From NCBI GenBank assembly GCA_964057225.1, contig CAXKVF010000077.1, positions 496,001 to 560,000 of the forward strand: a stretch of 64,000 nt of DNA, written 5' to 3'. The notes beneath the pieces are model-generated. The model saw nothing but the letters and a program-made list of their open reading frames with translations, was not told where the DNA came from and searched no databases. Positions within the stretch are counted from its first letter, which is position 1, and each line of letters opens with the position of its first letter. Of this stretch, positions 11,969 through 24,464 are shown piece after piece. Source of the DNA: Auanema rhodensis (lineage: Eukaryota > Nematoda > Chromadorea > Rhabditida > Rhabditidae). A program made the translations under genes and the position numbers.

Positions 11969-14784
11969 ATCTAATTTTGAAAACCGCATCTCTTTATCTT
12001 TCACGTGAAGCGAGTTACATACCAAGTGCACATCACGTGTACATTTAATTAGCATAAATTAAAGTTCACGTAAATTTCAAAGTCATGGTTACCATGAAGC
12101 AATATCAATAAAAATTTGTTTTTAGACTAATATGGACATGGGGAATCTAATTTTGAAAACCACATCTCTTTATCTTTCACGTGAAGCGAGTTACATACCA
12201 AGTGCACATCACGTGTACATTTAATTAGCATAAATTAAAGTTCACGTAAATTTCAAAGTCATGGTTACCATGAACCAATATCAATAAAAATTTGTTTTTA
12301 GACTAATATGGACATGGGGAATCTAATTTTGAAAACCGCATCTCTTTATCTTTCACGTGAAGCGAGTTACATACCAAGTGCACATCACGTGTACATTTAA
12401 TTAGCATAAATTAAAGTTCACGTAAATTTCAAAGTCATGGTTACCATGAACTAATATCAATAAAAATTTGTTTTTAGACTAATATGGACATGGGGAATCT
12501 AATTTTGAAAACCGCATCTCTTTATCTTTCACGTGAAGCGAGTTACATACCAAGTGCACATCACGTGTACATTTAATTAGCATAAATTAAAGTTCACGTA
12601 AATTTCAAAGTCATGGTTACCATGAACCAATATCAATAAAAATTTGTTTTTAGACTAATATGGACATGGGGAATCTAATTTTGAAAACCGCATCTCTTTA
12701 TCTTTCACGTGAAGCGAGTTACATACCAAGTGCACATCACGTGTACATTTAATTAGCATAAATTAAAGTTCACGTAAATTTCAAAGTCATGGTTACCATG
12801 AACCAATATCAATAAAAATTTGTTTTTAGACTAATATGGACATGGGGAATCTAATTTTGAAAACCGCATCTCTTTATCTTTCACGTGAAGCGAGTTACAT
12901 ACCAAGTGCACATCACGTGTACATTTAATTAGCATAAATTAAAGTTCACGTAAATTTCAAAGTCATGGTTACCATGAACCAATATCAATAAAAATTTGTT
13001 TTTAGACTAATATGGACATGGGGAATCTAATTTTGAAAACCGCATCTCTTTATCTTTCACGTGAAGCGAGTTACATACCAAGTGCACATCACGTGTACAT
13101 TTAATTAGCATAAATTAAAGTTCACGTAAATTTCAAAGTCATGGTTACCATGAACCAATATCAATAAAAATTTGTTTTTAGACTAATATGGACATGGGGA
13201 ATCTAATTTTGAAAACCGCATCTCTTTATCTTTCACGTGAAGCGAGTTACATACCAAGTGCACATCACGTGTACATTTAATTAGCATAAATTAAAGTTCA
13301 CGTAAATTTCAAAGTCATGGTTACCATGCACCAATATCAATAAAAATTTGTTTTTAGACTAATATGGACATGGGGAATCTAATTTTGAAAACCGCATCTC
13401 TTTATCTTTCACGTGAAGCGAGTTACATACCAAGTGCACATCACGTGTACATTTAATTAGCATAAATTAAAGTTCACGTAAATTTCAAAGTCATGGTTAC
13501 CATGCACCAATATCAATAAAAATTTGTTTTTAGACTAATATGGACATGGGGAATCTAATTTTGAAAACCGCATCTCTTTATCTTTCACGTGAAGCGAGTT
13601 ACATACCAAGTGCACATCACGTGTACATTTAATTAGCATAAATTAAAGTTCACGTAAATTTCAAAGTCATGGTTACCATGAACCAATATCGATAAAAATT
13701 TGTTTTTAGACTAATATGGACATGAGGAATCTAATTTTGAAAACCGCATCTCTTCATCTTTCACGTGAAGCGAGTTACATACCAAGTGCACATCACGTGT
13801 ACATTTAATTAGCATAAATTAAAGTTCACGTAAATTTCAAAGTCATGGTTACCATGCACCAATATCAATAAAAATTTGTTTTTAGACTAATATGGACATG
13901 GGGAATCTAATTTTGAAAACCGCATCTCTTTTTCTTTCACGTGAAGCGAGTTACATACCAAGTGCACATCACGTGTACATTTAATTAGCATAAATTAAAG
14001 TTCACGTAAATTTCAAAGTCATGGTTACCATGCACCAATATCAATAAAAATTTGTTTTCAGACTAATATGGACATGGGGAATCTAATTTTGAAAACCGCA
14101 TCTCTTTATCTTTCACGTGAAGCGAGTTACATACCAAGTGCACATCACGTGTACAATTAATTAGCATAAATTAAAGTTCACGTAAATTTCAAAGTCATGG
14201 TTACCATGAAGCAATATCAATAAAAATTTGTTTTTAGACTAATATGGATATGGGGAATCTAATTTTGGAAACCACATCTCTTTATCTTTCACGTGAAGCG
14301 AGTTACATACCAAGTGCACATCACGTGTACATTTAATTAGCATAAATTAAAGTTCACGTAAATTTCAAAGTCATGGTTACCATGAACCAATATCAATAAA
14401 AATTTGTTTTTAGACTAATATGGACATGGGGAATCTAATTTTGAAAACCGCATCTCTTTATCTTTCACGTGAAGCGAGTTACATACCAAGTGCACATCAC
14501 GTGTACATTTAATTAGCATAAATTAAAGTTCACGTAAATTTCAAAGTCATGGTTACCATGAACTAATATCAATAAAAATTTGTTTTTAGACTAATATGGA
14601 CATGGGGAATCTAATTTTGAAAACCGCATCTCTTTATCTTTCACGTGAAGCGAGTTACATACCAAGTGCACATCACGTGTACATTTAATTAGCATAAATT
14701 AAAGTTCACGTAAATTTCAAAGTCATGGTTACCATGAACCAATATCAATAAAAATTTGTTTTTAGACTAATATGGACATGGGGA
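11969..14784 (+). repeat. 16-monomer higher-order repeat, copy A (monomers 69-84)
   Basis: Unit order: C131G; G18A; C132T; four plain; two A129C; a unit with A139G (CGATA) and G173A; T27C; A28T with T155C; T76A+C131G with C169T; A12G+G18A; C132T; plain. The following 16 units repeat the order with the same rare markers, which defines a 2816-bp higher-order unit. Confidence 0.88.
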
Positions 14785-17600
14785 ATCTAATTTTGAAAAC
14801 CGCATCTCTTTATCTTTCACGTGAAGCGAGTTACATACCAAGTGCACATCACGTGTACATTTAATTAGCATAAATTAAAGTTCACGTAAATTTCAAAGTC
14901 ATGGTTACCATGAAGCAATATCAGTAAAAATTTGTTTTTAGACTAATATGGACATGGGGAATCTAATTTTGAAAACCACATCTCTTTATCTTTCACGTGA
15001 AGCGAGTTACATACCAAGTGCACATCACGTGTACATTTAATTAGCATAAATTAAAGTTCACGTAAATTTCAAAGTCATGGTTACCATGAACCAATATCAA
15101 TAAAAATTTGTTTTTAGACTAATATGGACATGGGGAATCTAATTTTGAAAACCGCATCTCTTTATCTTTCACGTGAAGCGAGTTACATACCAAGTGCACA
15201 TCACGTGTACATTTAATTAGCATAAATTAAAGTTCACGTAAATTTCAAAGTCATGGTTACCATGAACTAATATCAATAAAAATTTGTTTTTAGACTAATA
15301 TGGACATGGGGAATCTAATTTTGAAAACCGCATCTCTTTATCTTTCACGTGAAGCGAGTTACATACCAAGTGCACATCACGTGTACATTTAATTAGCATA
15401 AATTAAAGTTCACGTAAATTTCAAAGTCATGGTTACCATGAACCAATATCAATAAAAATTTGTTTTTAGACTAATATGGACATGGGGAATCTAATTTTGA
15501 AAACCGCATCTCTTTATCTTTCACGTGAAGCGAGTTACATACCAAGTGCACATCACGTGTACATTTAATTAGCATAAATTAAAGTTCACGTAAATTTCAA
15601 AGTCATGGTTACCATGAACCAATATCAATAAAAATTTGTTTTTAGACTAATATGGACATGGGGAATCTAATTTTGAAAACCGCATCTCTTTATCTTTCAC
15701 GTGAAGCGAGTTACATACCAAGTGCACATCACGTGTACATTTAATTAGCATAAATTAAAGTTCACGTAAATTTCAAAGTCATGGTTACCATGAACCAATA
15801 TCAATAAAAATTTGTTTTTAGACTAATATGGACATGGGGAATCTAATTTTGAAAACCGCATCTCTTTATCTTTCACGTGAAGCGAGTTACATACCAAGTG
15901 CACATCACGTGTACATTTAATTAGCATAAATTAAAGTTCACGTAAATTTCAAAGTCATGGTTACCATGAACCAATATCAATAAAAATTTGTTTTTAGACT
16001 AATATGGACATGGGGAATCTAATTTTGAAAACAGCATCTCTTTATCTTTCACGTGAAGCGAGTTACATACCAAGTGCACATCACGTGTACATTTAATTAG
16101 CATAAATTAAAGTTCACGTAAATTTCAAAGTCATGGTTACCATGCACCAATATCAATAAAAATTTGTTTTTAGACTAATATGGACATGGGGAATCTAATT
16201 TTGAAAACCGCATCTCTTTATCTTTCACGTGAAGCGAGTTACATACCAAGTGCACATCACGTGTACATTTAATTAGCATAAATTAAAGTTCACGTAAATT
16301 TCAAAGTCATGGTTACCATGCACCAATATCAATAAAAATTTGTTTTTAGACTAATATGGACATGGGGAATCTAATTTTGAAAACCGCATCTCTTTATCTT
16401 TCACGTGAAGCGAGTTACATACCAAGTGCACATCACGTGTACATTTAATTAGCATAAATTAAAGTTCACGTAAATTTCAAAGTCATGGTTACCATGAACC
16501 AATATCGATAAAAATTTGTTTTTAGACTAATATGGACATGAGGAATCTAATTTTGAAAACCGCATCTCTTCATCTTTCACGTGAAGCGAGTTACATACCA
16601 AGTGCACATCACGTGTACATTTAATTAGCATAAATTAAAGTTCACGTAAATTTCAAAGTCATGGTTACCATGCACCAATATCAATAAAAATTTGTTTTTA
16701 GACTAATATGGACATGGGGAATCTAATTTTGAAAACCGCATCTCTTTTTCTTTCACGTGAAGCGAGTTACATACCAAGTGCACATCACGTGTACATTTAA
16801 TTAGCATAAATTAAAGTTCACGTAAATTTCAAAGTCATGGTTACCATGCACCAATATCAATAAAAATTTGTTTTCAGACTAATATGGACATGGGGAATCT
16901 AATTTTGAAAACCGCATCTCTTTATCTTTCACGTGAAGCGAGTTACATACCAAGTGCACATCACGTGTACAATTAATTAGCATAAATTAAAGTTCACGTA
17001 AATTTCAAAGTCATGGTTACCATGAAGCAATATCAATAAAAATTTGTTTTTAGACTAATATGGATATGGGGAATCTAATTTTGGAAACCACATCTCTTTA
17101 TCTTTCACGTGAAGCGAGTTACATACCAAGTGCACATCACGTGTACATTTAATTAGCATAAATTAAAGTTCACGTAAATTTCAAAGTCATGGTTACCATG
17201 AACCAATATCAATAAAAATTTGTTTTTAGACTAATATGGACATGGGAAATCTAATTTTGAAAACCGCATCTCTTTATCTTTCACGTGAAGCGAGTTACAT
17301 ACCAAGTGCACATCACGTGTACATTTAATTAGCATAAATTAAAGTTCACGTAAATTTCAAAGTCATGGTTACCATGAACTAATATCAATAAAAATTTGTT
17401 TTTAGACTAATATGGACATGGGGAATCTAATTTTGAAAACCGCATCTCTTTATCTTTCACGTGAAGCGAGTTACATACCAAGTGCACATCACGTGTACAT
17501 TTAATTAGCATAAATTAAAGTTCACGTAAATTTCAAAGTCATGGTTACCATGAACCAATATCAATAAAAATTTGTTTTTAGACTAATATGGACATGGGGA
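14785..17600 (+). repeat. 16-monomer higher-order repeat, copy B (monomers 85-100)
   Basis: It matches copy A unit for unit, including CGATA+G173A (94), T155C (96), C169T (97) and A12G+G18A (98). Private changes since the copy: A140G in monomer 85, C17A in 92 and G175A in 98. Confidence 0.88.
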
Positions 17601-17952
17601 ATCTAATTTTGAAAACCGCATCTCTTTATCTTTCACGTGAAGCGAGTTACATACCAAGTGCACATCACGTGTACATTTAATTAGCATAAATTAAAGTTCA
17701 CGTAAATTTCAAAGTCATGGTTACCATGCACCAATATCAATAAAAATTTGTTTTTAGACTAATATGGACATGGGGAATCTAATTTTGAAAACCGCATCTC
17801 TTTATCTTTCACGTGAAGCGAGTTACATACCAAGTGCACATCACGTGTACATTTAATTAGCATAAATTAAAGTTCACGTAAATTTCAAAGTCATGGTTAC
17901 CATGCACCAATATCAATAAAAATTTGTTTTTAGACTAATATGGACATGGGGA
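17601..17952 (+). repeat. Two plain A129C monomers (101-102) between higher-order blocks
   Basis: These two units separate the 16-mer copies from the 27/28-mer blocks. The same pair type precedes each G128T unit inside the next blocks (129-130, 156-157), so they may be the tail of a lost earlier copy. Confidence 0.7.
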
Positions 17953-18304
17953 ATCTAATTTTGAAAACCGCATCTCTTTATCTTTCACGTGAAGCGAGTT
18001 ACATACCAAGTGCACATCACGTGTACATTTAATTAGCATAAATTAAAGTTCACGTAAATTTCAAAGTCATGGTTACCATTAACCAATATCAATAAAAAAT
18101 TGTTTTTAGACTAATATGGACATGGGGAATCTAATTTTGAAAACCGCATCTCTTCATCTTTCACGTGAAGCGAGTTACATACCAAGTGCACATCACGTGT
18201 ACATTTAATTAGCATAAATTAAAGTTCACGTAAATTTCAAAGTCATGGTTACCATGCACCAATATCAATAAAAATTTGTTTTTAGACTAATATGGACATG
18301 GGGA

Positions 18305-19008
18305 ATCTAATTTTGAAAACCGCATCTCTTTTTCTTTCACGTGAAGCGAGTTACATACCAAGTGCACATCACGTGTACATTTAATTAGAATAAATTAAAG
18401 TTCACGTAAATTTCAAAGTCATGGTTACCATGCACCAATATCAATAAAAATTTGTTTTTAGACTAATATGGACATGGGGAATCTAATTTTGAAAACCGCA
18501 TCTCTTTATCTTTCACGTGAAGCGAGTTACATACCAAGTGCACATCACGTGTACAATTAATTAGCATAAATTAAAGTTCACGTAAATTTCAAAGTCATGG
18601 TTACCATGAAGCAATATCAATAAAAATTTGTTTCTAGACTAAGATGGACATGGGGAATCTAATTTTGAAAACCGCATCTCTTTATCTTTCACGTGAAGCG
18701 AGTTACATACCAAGTGCACATCACGTGTACATTTAATTAGCATAAATTAAAGTTCACGTAAATTTCAAAGTCATGGTTACCATGAAGCAATATCAATAAA
18801 AATTTGTTTTTAGACTAATATGGACATGGGGAATCTAATTTTGAAAACCAAATCTCTTTATCTCTCACGTGAAGCGAGTTACATACCAAGTGCACATCAC
18901 GTGTACATTTAATTAGCATAAATTAAAGTTCACGTAAATTTCAAAGTCATGGTTACCATGAACCAATATCAATAAAAATTTGTTTTTAGACTAATATGGA
19001 CATGGGGA
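18305..19008 (+). repeat. Four-monomer module 105-108, repeated at 19185-19888
   Basis: Order: A28T+C85A; T76A+C131G+T154C+T163G; C131G; G18A+C19A+T32C. The same four types recur in monomers 110-113 at an offset of five units (880 bp). Confidence 0.88.
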
Positions 19009-19184
19009 ATCTAATTTTGAAAACCGCATCTCTTTATCTTTCACGTGAAGCGAGTTACATACCAAGTGCACATCACGTGTACATTTAATTAGCATAAATT
19101 AAAGTTCACGTAAATTTCAAAGTCATGGTTACCATGCACCAATATCAATAAAAATTTGTTTTTAGACTAATATGGACATGGGGA

Positions 19185-19888
19185 ATCTAATTTTGAAAAC
19201 CGCATCTCTTTTTCTTTCACGTGAAGCGAGTTACATACCAAGTGCACATCACGTGTACATTTAATTAGAATAAATTAAAGTTCACGTAAATTTCAAAGTC
19301 ATGGTTACCATGCACCAATATCAATAAAAATTTGTTTTTAGACTAATATGGACATGGGGAATCTAATTTTGAAAACCGCATCTCTTTATCTTTCACGTGA
19401 AGCGAGTTACATACCAAGTGCACATCACGTGTACAATTAATTAGCATAAATTAAAGTTCACGTAAATTTCAAAGTCATGGTTACCATGAAGCAATATCAA
19501 TAAAAATTTGTTTCTAGACTAAGATGGACATGGGGAATCTAATTTTGAAAACCGCATCTCTTTATCTTTCACGTGAAGCGAGTTACATACCAAGTGCACA
19601 TCACGTGTACATTTAATTAGCATAAATTAAAGTTCACGTAAATTTCAAAGTCATGGTTACCATGAAGCAATATCAATAAAAATTTGTTTTTAGACTAATA
19701 TGGACATGGGGAATCTAATTTTGAAAACCAAATCTCTTTATCTCTCACGTGAAGCGAGTTACATACCAAGTGCACATCACGTGTACATTTAATTAGCATA
19801 AATTAAAGTTCACGTAAATTTCAAAGTCATGGTTACCATGAACCAATATCAATAAAAATTTGTTTTTAGACTAATATGGACATGGGGA
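19185..19888 (+). repeat. Four-monomer module 110-113, copy of 18305-19008
   Basis: Unit types match 105-108 exactly. Monomer 109, a plain A129C unit, lies between the two modules, so the duplicated segment is five units long. Confidence 0.88.
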
Positions 19889-22800
19889 ATCTAATTTTGA
19901 AAACCGCATCTCTTTATCTTTCACGTGAAGCGAGTTACATACCAAGTGCACATCACGTGTACATTTAATTAGCATAAATTAAAGTTCACGTAAATTTCAA
20001 AGTCATGGTTACCATGAACTAATATCAATAAAAATTTGTTTTTAGACTAATATGGACATGGGGAATCTAATTTTGAAAACCGCATCTCTTTATCTTTCAC
20101 GTGAAGCGAGTTACATACCAAGTGCACATCACGTGTACATTTAATTAGCATAAATTAAAGTTCACGTAAATTTCAAAGTCATGGTTACCATGAACCAATA
20201 TCAATAAAAATTTGTTTTCAGACTAATATGGACATGGGGAATCTAATTTTGAAAACCGCATCTCTTTATCTTTCACGTGAAGCGAGTTACATACCAAGTG
20301 CACATCACGTGTACATTTAATTAGAATAAATTAAAGTTCACGTAAATTTCAAAGTCATGGTTACCATGCACCAATATCAATAAAAATTTGTTTTTAGACT
20401 AATATGGACATGGGGAATCTAATTTTGAAAACCGCATCTCTTTATCTTTCACGTGAAGCGAGTTACATACCAAGTGCACATCACGTGTACATTTAATTAG
20501 CATAAATTAAAGTTCACGTAAATTTCAAAGTCATGGTTACCATGCACCAATATCAATAAAAATTTGTTTTTAGACTAATATGGACATGGGGAATCTAATT
20601 TTGAAAACCGCATCTCTTTATCTTTCACGTGAAGCGAGTTACATACCAAGTGCACATCACGTGTACATTTAATTAGCATAAATTAAAGTTCACGTAAATT
20701 TCAAAGTCATGGTTACCATGAAGCAATATCAATAAAAATTTGTTTTTAGACTAATATGGACATGGAGAATCTAATTTTGAAAACCAAATCTCTTTATCTC
20801 TCACGTGAAGCGAGTTACATACCAAGTGCACATCACGTGTACATTTAATTAGCATAAATTAAAGTTCACGTAAATTTCAAAGTCATGGTTACCATGAACC
20901 AATATCAATAAAAATTTGTTTTTAGACTAATATGGACATGGGGAATCTAATTTTTAAAACCGCATCTCTTTATCTTTCACGTGAAGCGAGTTACATACCA
21001 AGTGCACATCACGTGTACATTTAATTAGCATAAATTAAAGTTCACGTAAATTTCAAAGTCATGGTTACCATGAACTAATATCAATAAAAATTTGTTTTTA
21101 GACTAATATGGACATGGGGAATCTAATTTTGAAAACCGCATCTCTTTATCTTTCACGTGAAGCGAGTTACATACCAAGTGCACATCACGTGTACATTTAA
21201 TTAGCATAAATTAAAGTTCACGTAAATTTCAAAGTCATGGTTACCATGAACCAATATCAATAAAAATTTGTTTTCAGACTAATATGGACATGGGGAATCT
21301 AATTTTGAAAACCGCATCTCTTTATCTTTCACGTGAAGCGAGTTACATACCAAGTGCACATCACGTGTACATTTAATTAGCATAAATTAAAGTTCACGTA
21401 AATTTCAAAGTCATGGTTACCATGAACCAATATCAATAAAAATTTGTTTTTAGACTAATATGGACATGGGGAATCTAATTTTGAAAACCGCATCTCTTTA
21501 TCTTTCACGTGAAGCGAGTTACATACCAAGTGCACATCACGTGTACATTTAATTAGCATAAATTAAAGTTCACGTAAATTTCAAAGTCATGGTTACCATG
21601 CACCAATATCAATAAAAATTTGTTTTTAGACTAATATGGACATGGGGAATCTAATTTTGAAAACCGCATCTCTTTATCTTTCACGTGAAGCGAGTTACAT
21701 ACCAAGTGCACATCACGTGTACATTTAATTAGCATAAATTAAAGTTCACGTAAATTTCAAAGTCATGGTTACCATGAACCAATATCAATAAAAATTTGTT
21801 TTTAGACTAATATGGACATGGGGAATCTAATTTTGAAAACCGCATCTCTTTATCTTTCACGTGAAGCGAGTTACATACCAAGTGCACATCACGTGTACAT
21901 TTAATTAGCATAAATTAAAGTTCACGTAAATTTCAAAGTCATGGTTACCATGCACCAATATCAATAAAAATTTGTTTTTATACTAATATGGACATGGGGA
22001 ATCTAATTTTGAAAACCGCATCTCTTTATCTTTCACGTGAAGCGAGTTACATACCAAGTGCACATCACGTGTACATTTAATTAGCATAAATTAAAGTTCA
22101 CGTAAATTTCAAAGTCATGGTTACCATGAACCAATATCAATAAAAATTTGTTTTTAGACTAATATGGACATGGGGAATCTAATTTTGAAAACCGCATCTC
22201 TTCATCTTTCACGTGAAGCGAGTTACATACCAAGTGCACATCACGTGTACATTTAATTAGCATAAATTAAAGTTCACGTAAATTTCAAAGTCATGGTTAC
22301 CATGAACTAATATCAATAAAAATTTGTTTTTAGACTAATATGGACATGGGGAATCTAATTTTGAAAACCGCATCTCTTTATCTTTCACGTGAAGCGAGTT
22401 ACATACCAAGTGCACATCACGTGTACATTTAATTAGCATAAATTAAAGTTCACGTAAATTTCAAAGTCATGGTTACCATGAACCAATATCAATAAAAATT
22501 TGTTTTTAGACTAATATGGACATGGGGAATCTAATTTTGAAAACCGCATCTCTTTATCTTTCACGTGAAGCGAGTTACATACCAAGTGCACATCACGTGT
22601 ACATTTAATTAGCATAAATTAAAGTTCACGTAAATTTCAAAGTCATGGTTACCATGCACCAATATCAATAAAAATTTGTTTTTAGACTAATATGGACATG
22701 GGGAATCTAATTTTGAAAACCGCATCTCTTTATCTTTCACGTGAAGCGAGTTACATACCAAGTGCACATCACGTGTACATTTAATTAGCATAAATTAAAG

Positions 22801-23760
22801 TTCACGTAAATTTCAAAGTCATGGTTACCATGCACCAATATCAATAAAAATTTGTTTTTAGACTAATATGGACATGGGGAATCTAATTTTGAAAACCGCA
22901 TCTCTTTATCTTTCACGTGAAGCGAGTTACATACCAAGTGCACATCACGTGTACATTTAATTAGCATAAATTAAAGTTCACGTAAATTTCAAAGTCATGG
23001 TTACCATTAACCAATATCAATAAAAAATTGTTTTTAGACTAATATGGACATGGGGAATCTAATTTTGAAAACCGCATCTCTTCATCTTTCACGTGAAGCG
23101 AGTTACATACCAAGTGCACATCACGTGTACATTTAATTAGCATAAATTAAAGTTCACGTAAATTTCAAAGTCATGGTTACCATGCACCAATATCAATAAA
23201 AATTTGTTTTTAGACTAATATGGACATGGGGAATCTAATTTTGAAAACCGCATCTCTTTTTCTTTCACGTGAAGCGAGTTACATACCAAGTGCACATCAC
23301 GTGTACATTTAATTAGAATAAATTAAAGTTCACGTAAATTTCAAAGTCATGGTTACCATGCACCAATATCAATAAAAATTTGTTTTTAGACTAATATGGA
23401 CATGGGGAATCTAATTTTGAAAACCGCATCTCTTTATCTTTCACGTGAAGCGAGTTACATACCAAGTGCACATCACGTGTACAATTAATTAGCATAAATT
23501 AAAGTTCACGTAAATTTCAAAGTCATGGTTACCATGAAGCAATATCAATAAAAATTTGTTTCTAGACTAAGATGGACATGGGGAATCTAATTTTGAAAAC
23601 CGCATCTCTTTATCTTTCACGTGAAGCGAGTTACATACCAAGTGCACATCACGTGTACATTTAATTAGCATAAATTAAAGTTCACGTAAATTTCAAAGTC
23701 ATGGTTACCATGAAGCAATATCAATAAAAATTTGTTTTTAGACTAATATGGACATGGGGA

Positions 23761-23936
23761 ATCTAATTTTGAAAACCAAATCTCTTTATCTCTCACGTGA
23801 AGCGAGTTACATACCAAGTGCACATCACGTGTACATTTAATTAGAATAAATTAAAGTTCACGTAAATTTCAAAGTCATGGTTACCATGCACCAATATCAA
23901 TAAAAATTTGTTTTTAGACTAATATGGACATGGGGA
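23761..23936 (+). repeat. Chimeric monomer 136 (recombination junction)
   Basis: The head has G18A, C19A and T32C as in monomers 108 and 113. The rest has C85A and A129C as in 105 and 110. No other monomer combines these marks. The switch lies between bases 23792 and 23845 and preserves the 176-bp register, as expected for unequal homologous exchange. It removes two units relative to copy 1. Confidence 0.8.
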
Positions 23937-24288
23937 ATCTAATTTTGAAAACCGCATCTCTTTATCTTTCACGTGAAGCGAGTTACATACCAAGTGCACA
24001 TCACGTGTACAATTAATTAGCATAAATTAAAGTTCACGTAAATTTCAAAGTCATGGTTACCATGAAGCAATATCAATAAAAATTTGTTTCTAGACTAAGA
24101 TGGACATGGGGAATCTAATTTTGAAAACCGCATCTCTTTATCTTTCACGTGAAGCGAGTTACATACCAAGTGCACATCACGTGTACATTTAATTAGCATA
24201 AATTAAAGTTCACGTAAATTTCAAAGTCATGGTTACCATGAAGCAATATCAATAAAAATTTGTTTTTAGACTAATATGGACATGGGGA

Positions 24289-24464
24289 ATCTAATTTTGA
24301 AAACCAAATCTCTTTATCTCTCACGTGAAGCGAGTTACATACCAAGTGCACATCACGTGTACATTTAATTAGCATAAATTAAAGTTCACGTAAATTTCAA
24401 AGTCATGGTTACCATGAAGCAATATCAATAAAAATTTGTTTTTAGACTAATATGGACATGGGGA
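24289..24464 (+). repeat. Chimeric monomer 139 (duplication junction)
   Basis: The head is of the G18A+C19A+T32C type and the tail of the C131G type found one unit earlier. It is followed by a normal G18A+C19A unit (140). This is the product expected from exchange between units one register apart, adding a monomer. The switch lies between about 24320 and 24419. Confidence 0.72.

Larger units (their letters stand above)
17953..22880 (+). repeat. 27/28-monomer higher-order repeat, copy 1 (monomers 103-130, 4928 bp)
   Basis: It opens with a unit carrying G128T and T147A (103). Then come T27C; A28T+C85A; T76A+C131G+T154C+T163G; C131G; and G18A+C19A+T32C. This series is partly doubled (105-108 and 110-113). 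The block continues with C132T (114), T155C (115), C85A (116), G174A (118), G11T+C132T (120), T155C (121), G157T (125) and T27C+C132T (127), ending with two A129C units. This 28-unit form appears ancestral to the 27-unit copies. Confidence 0.9.
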
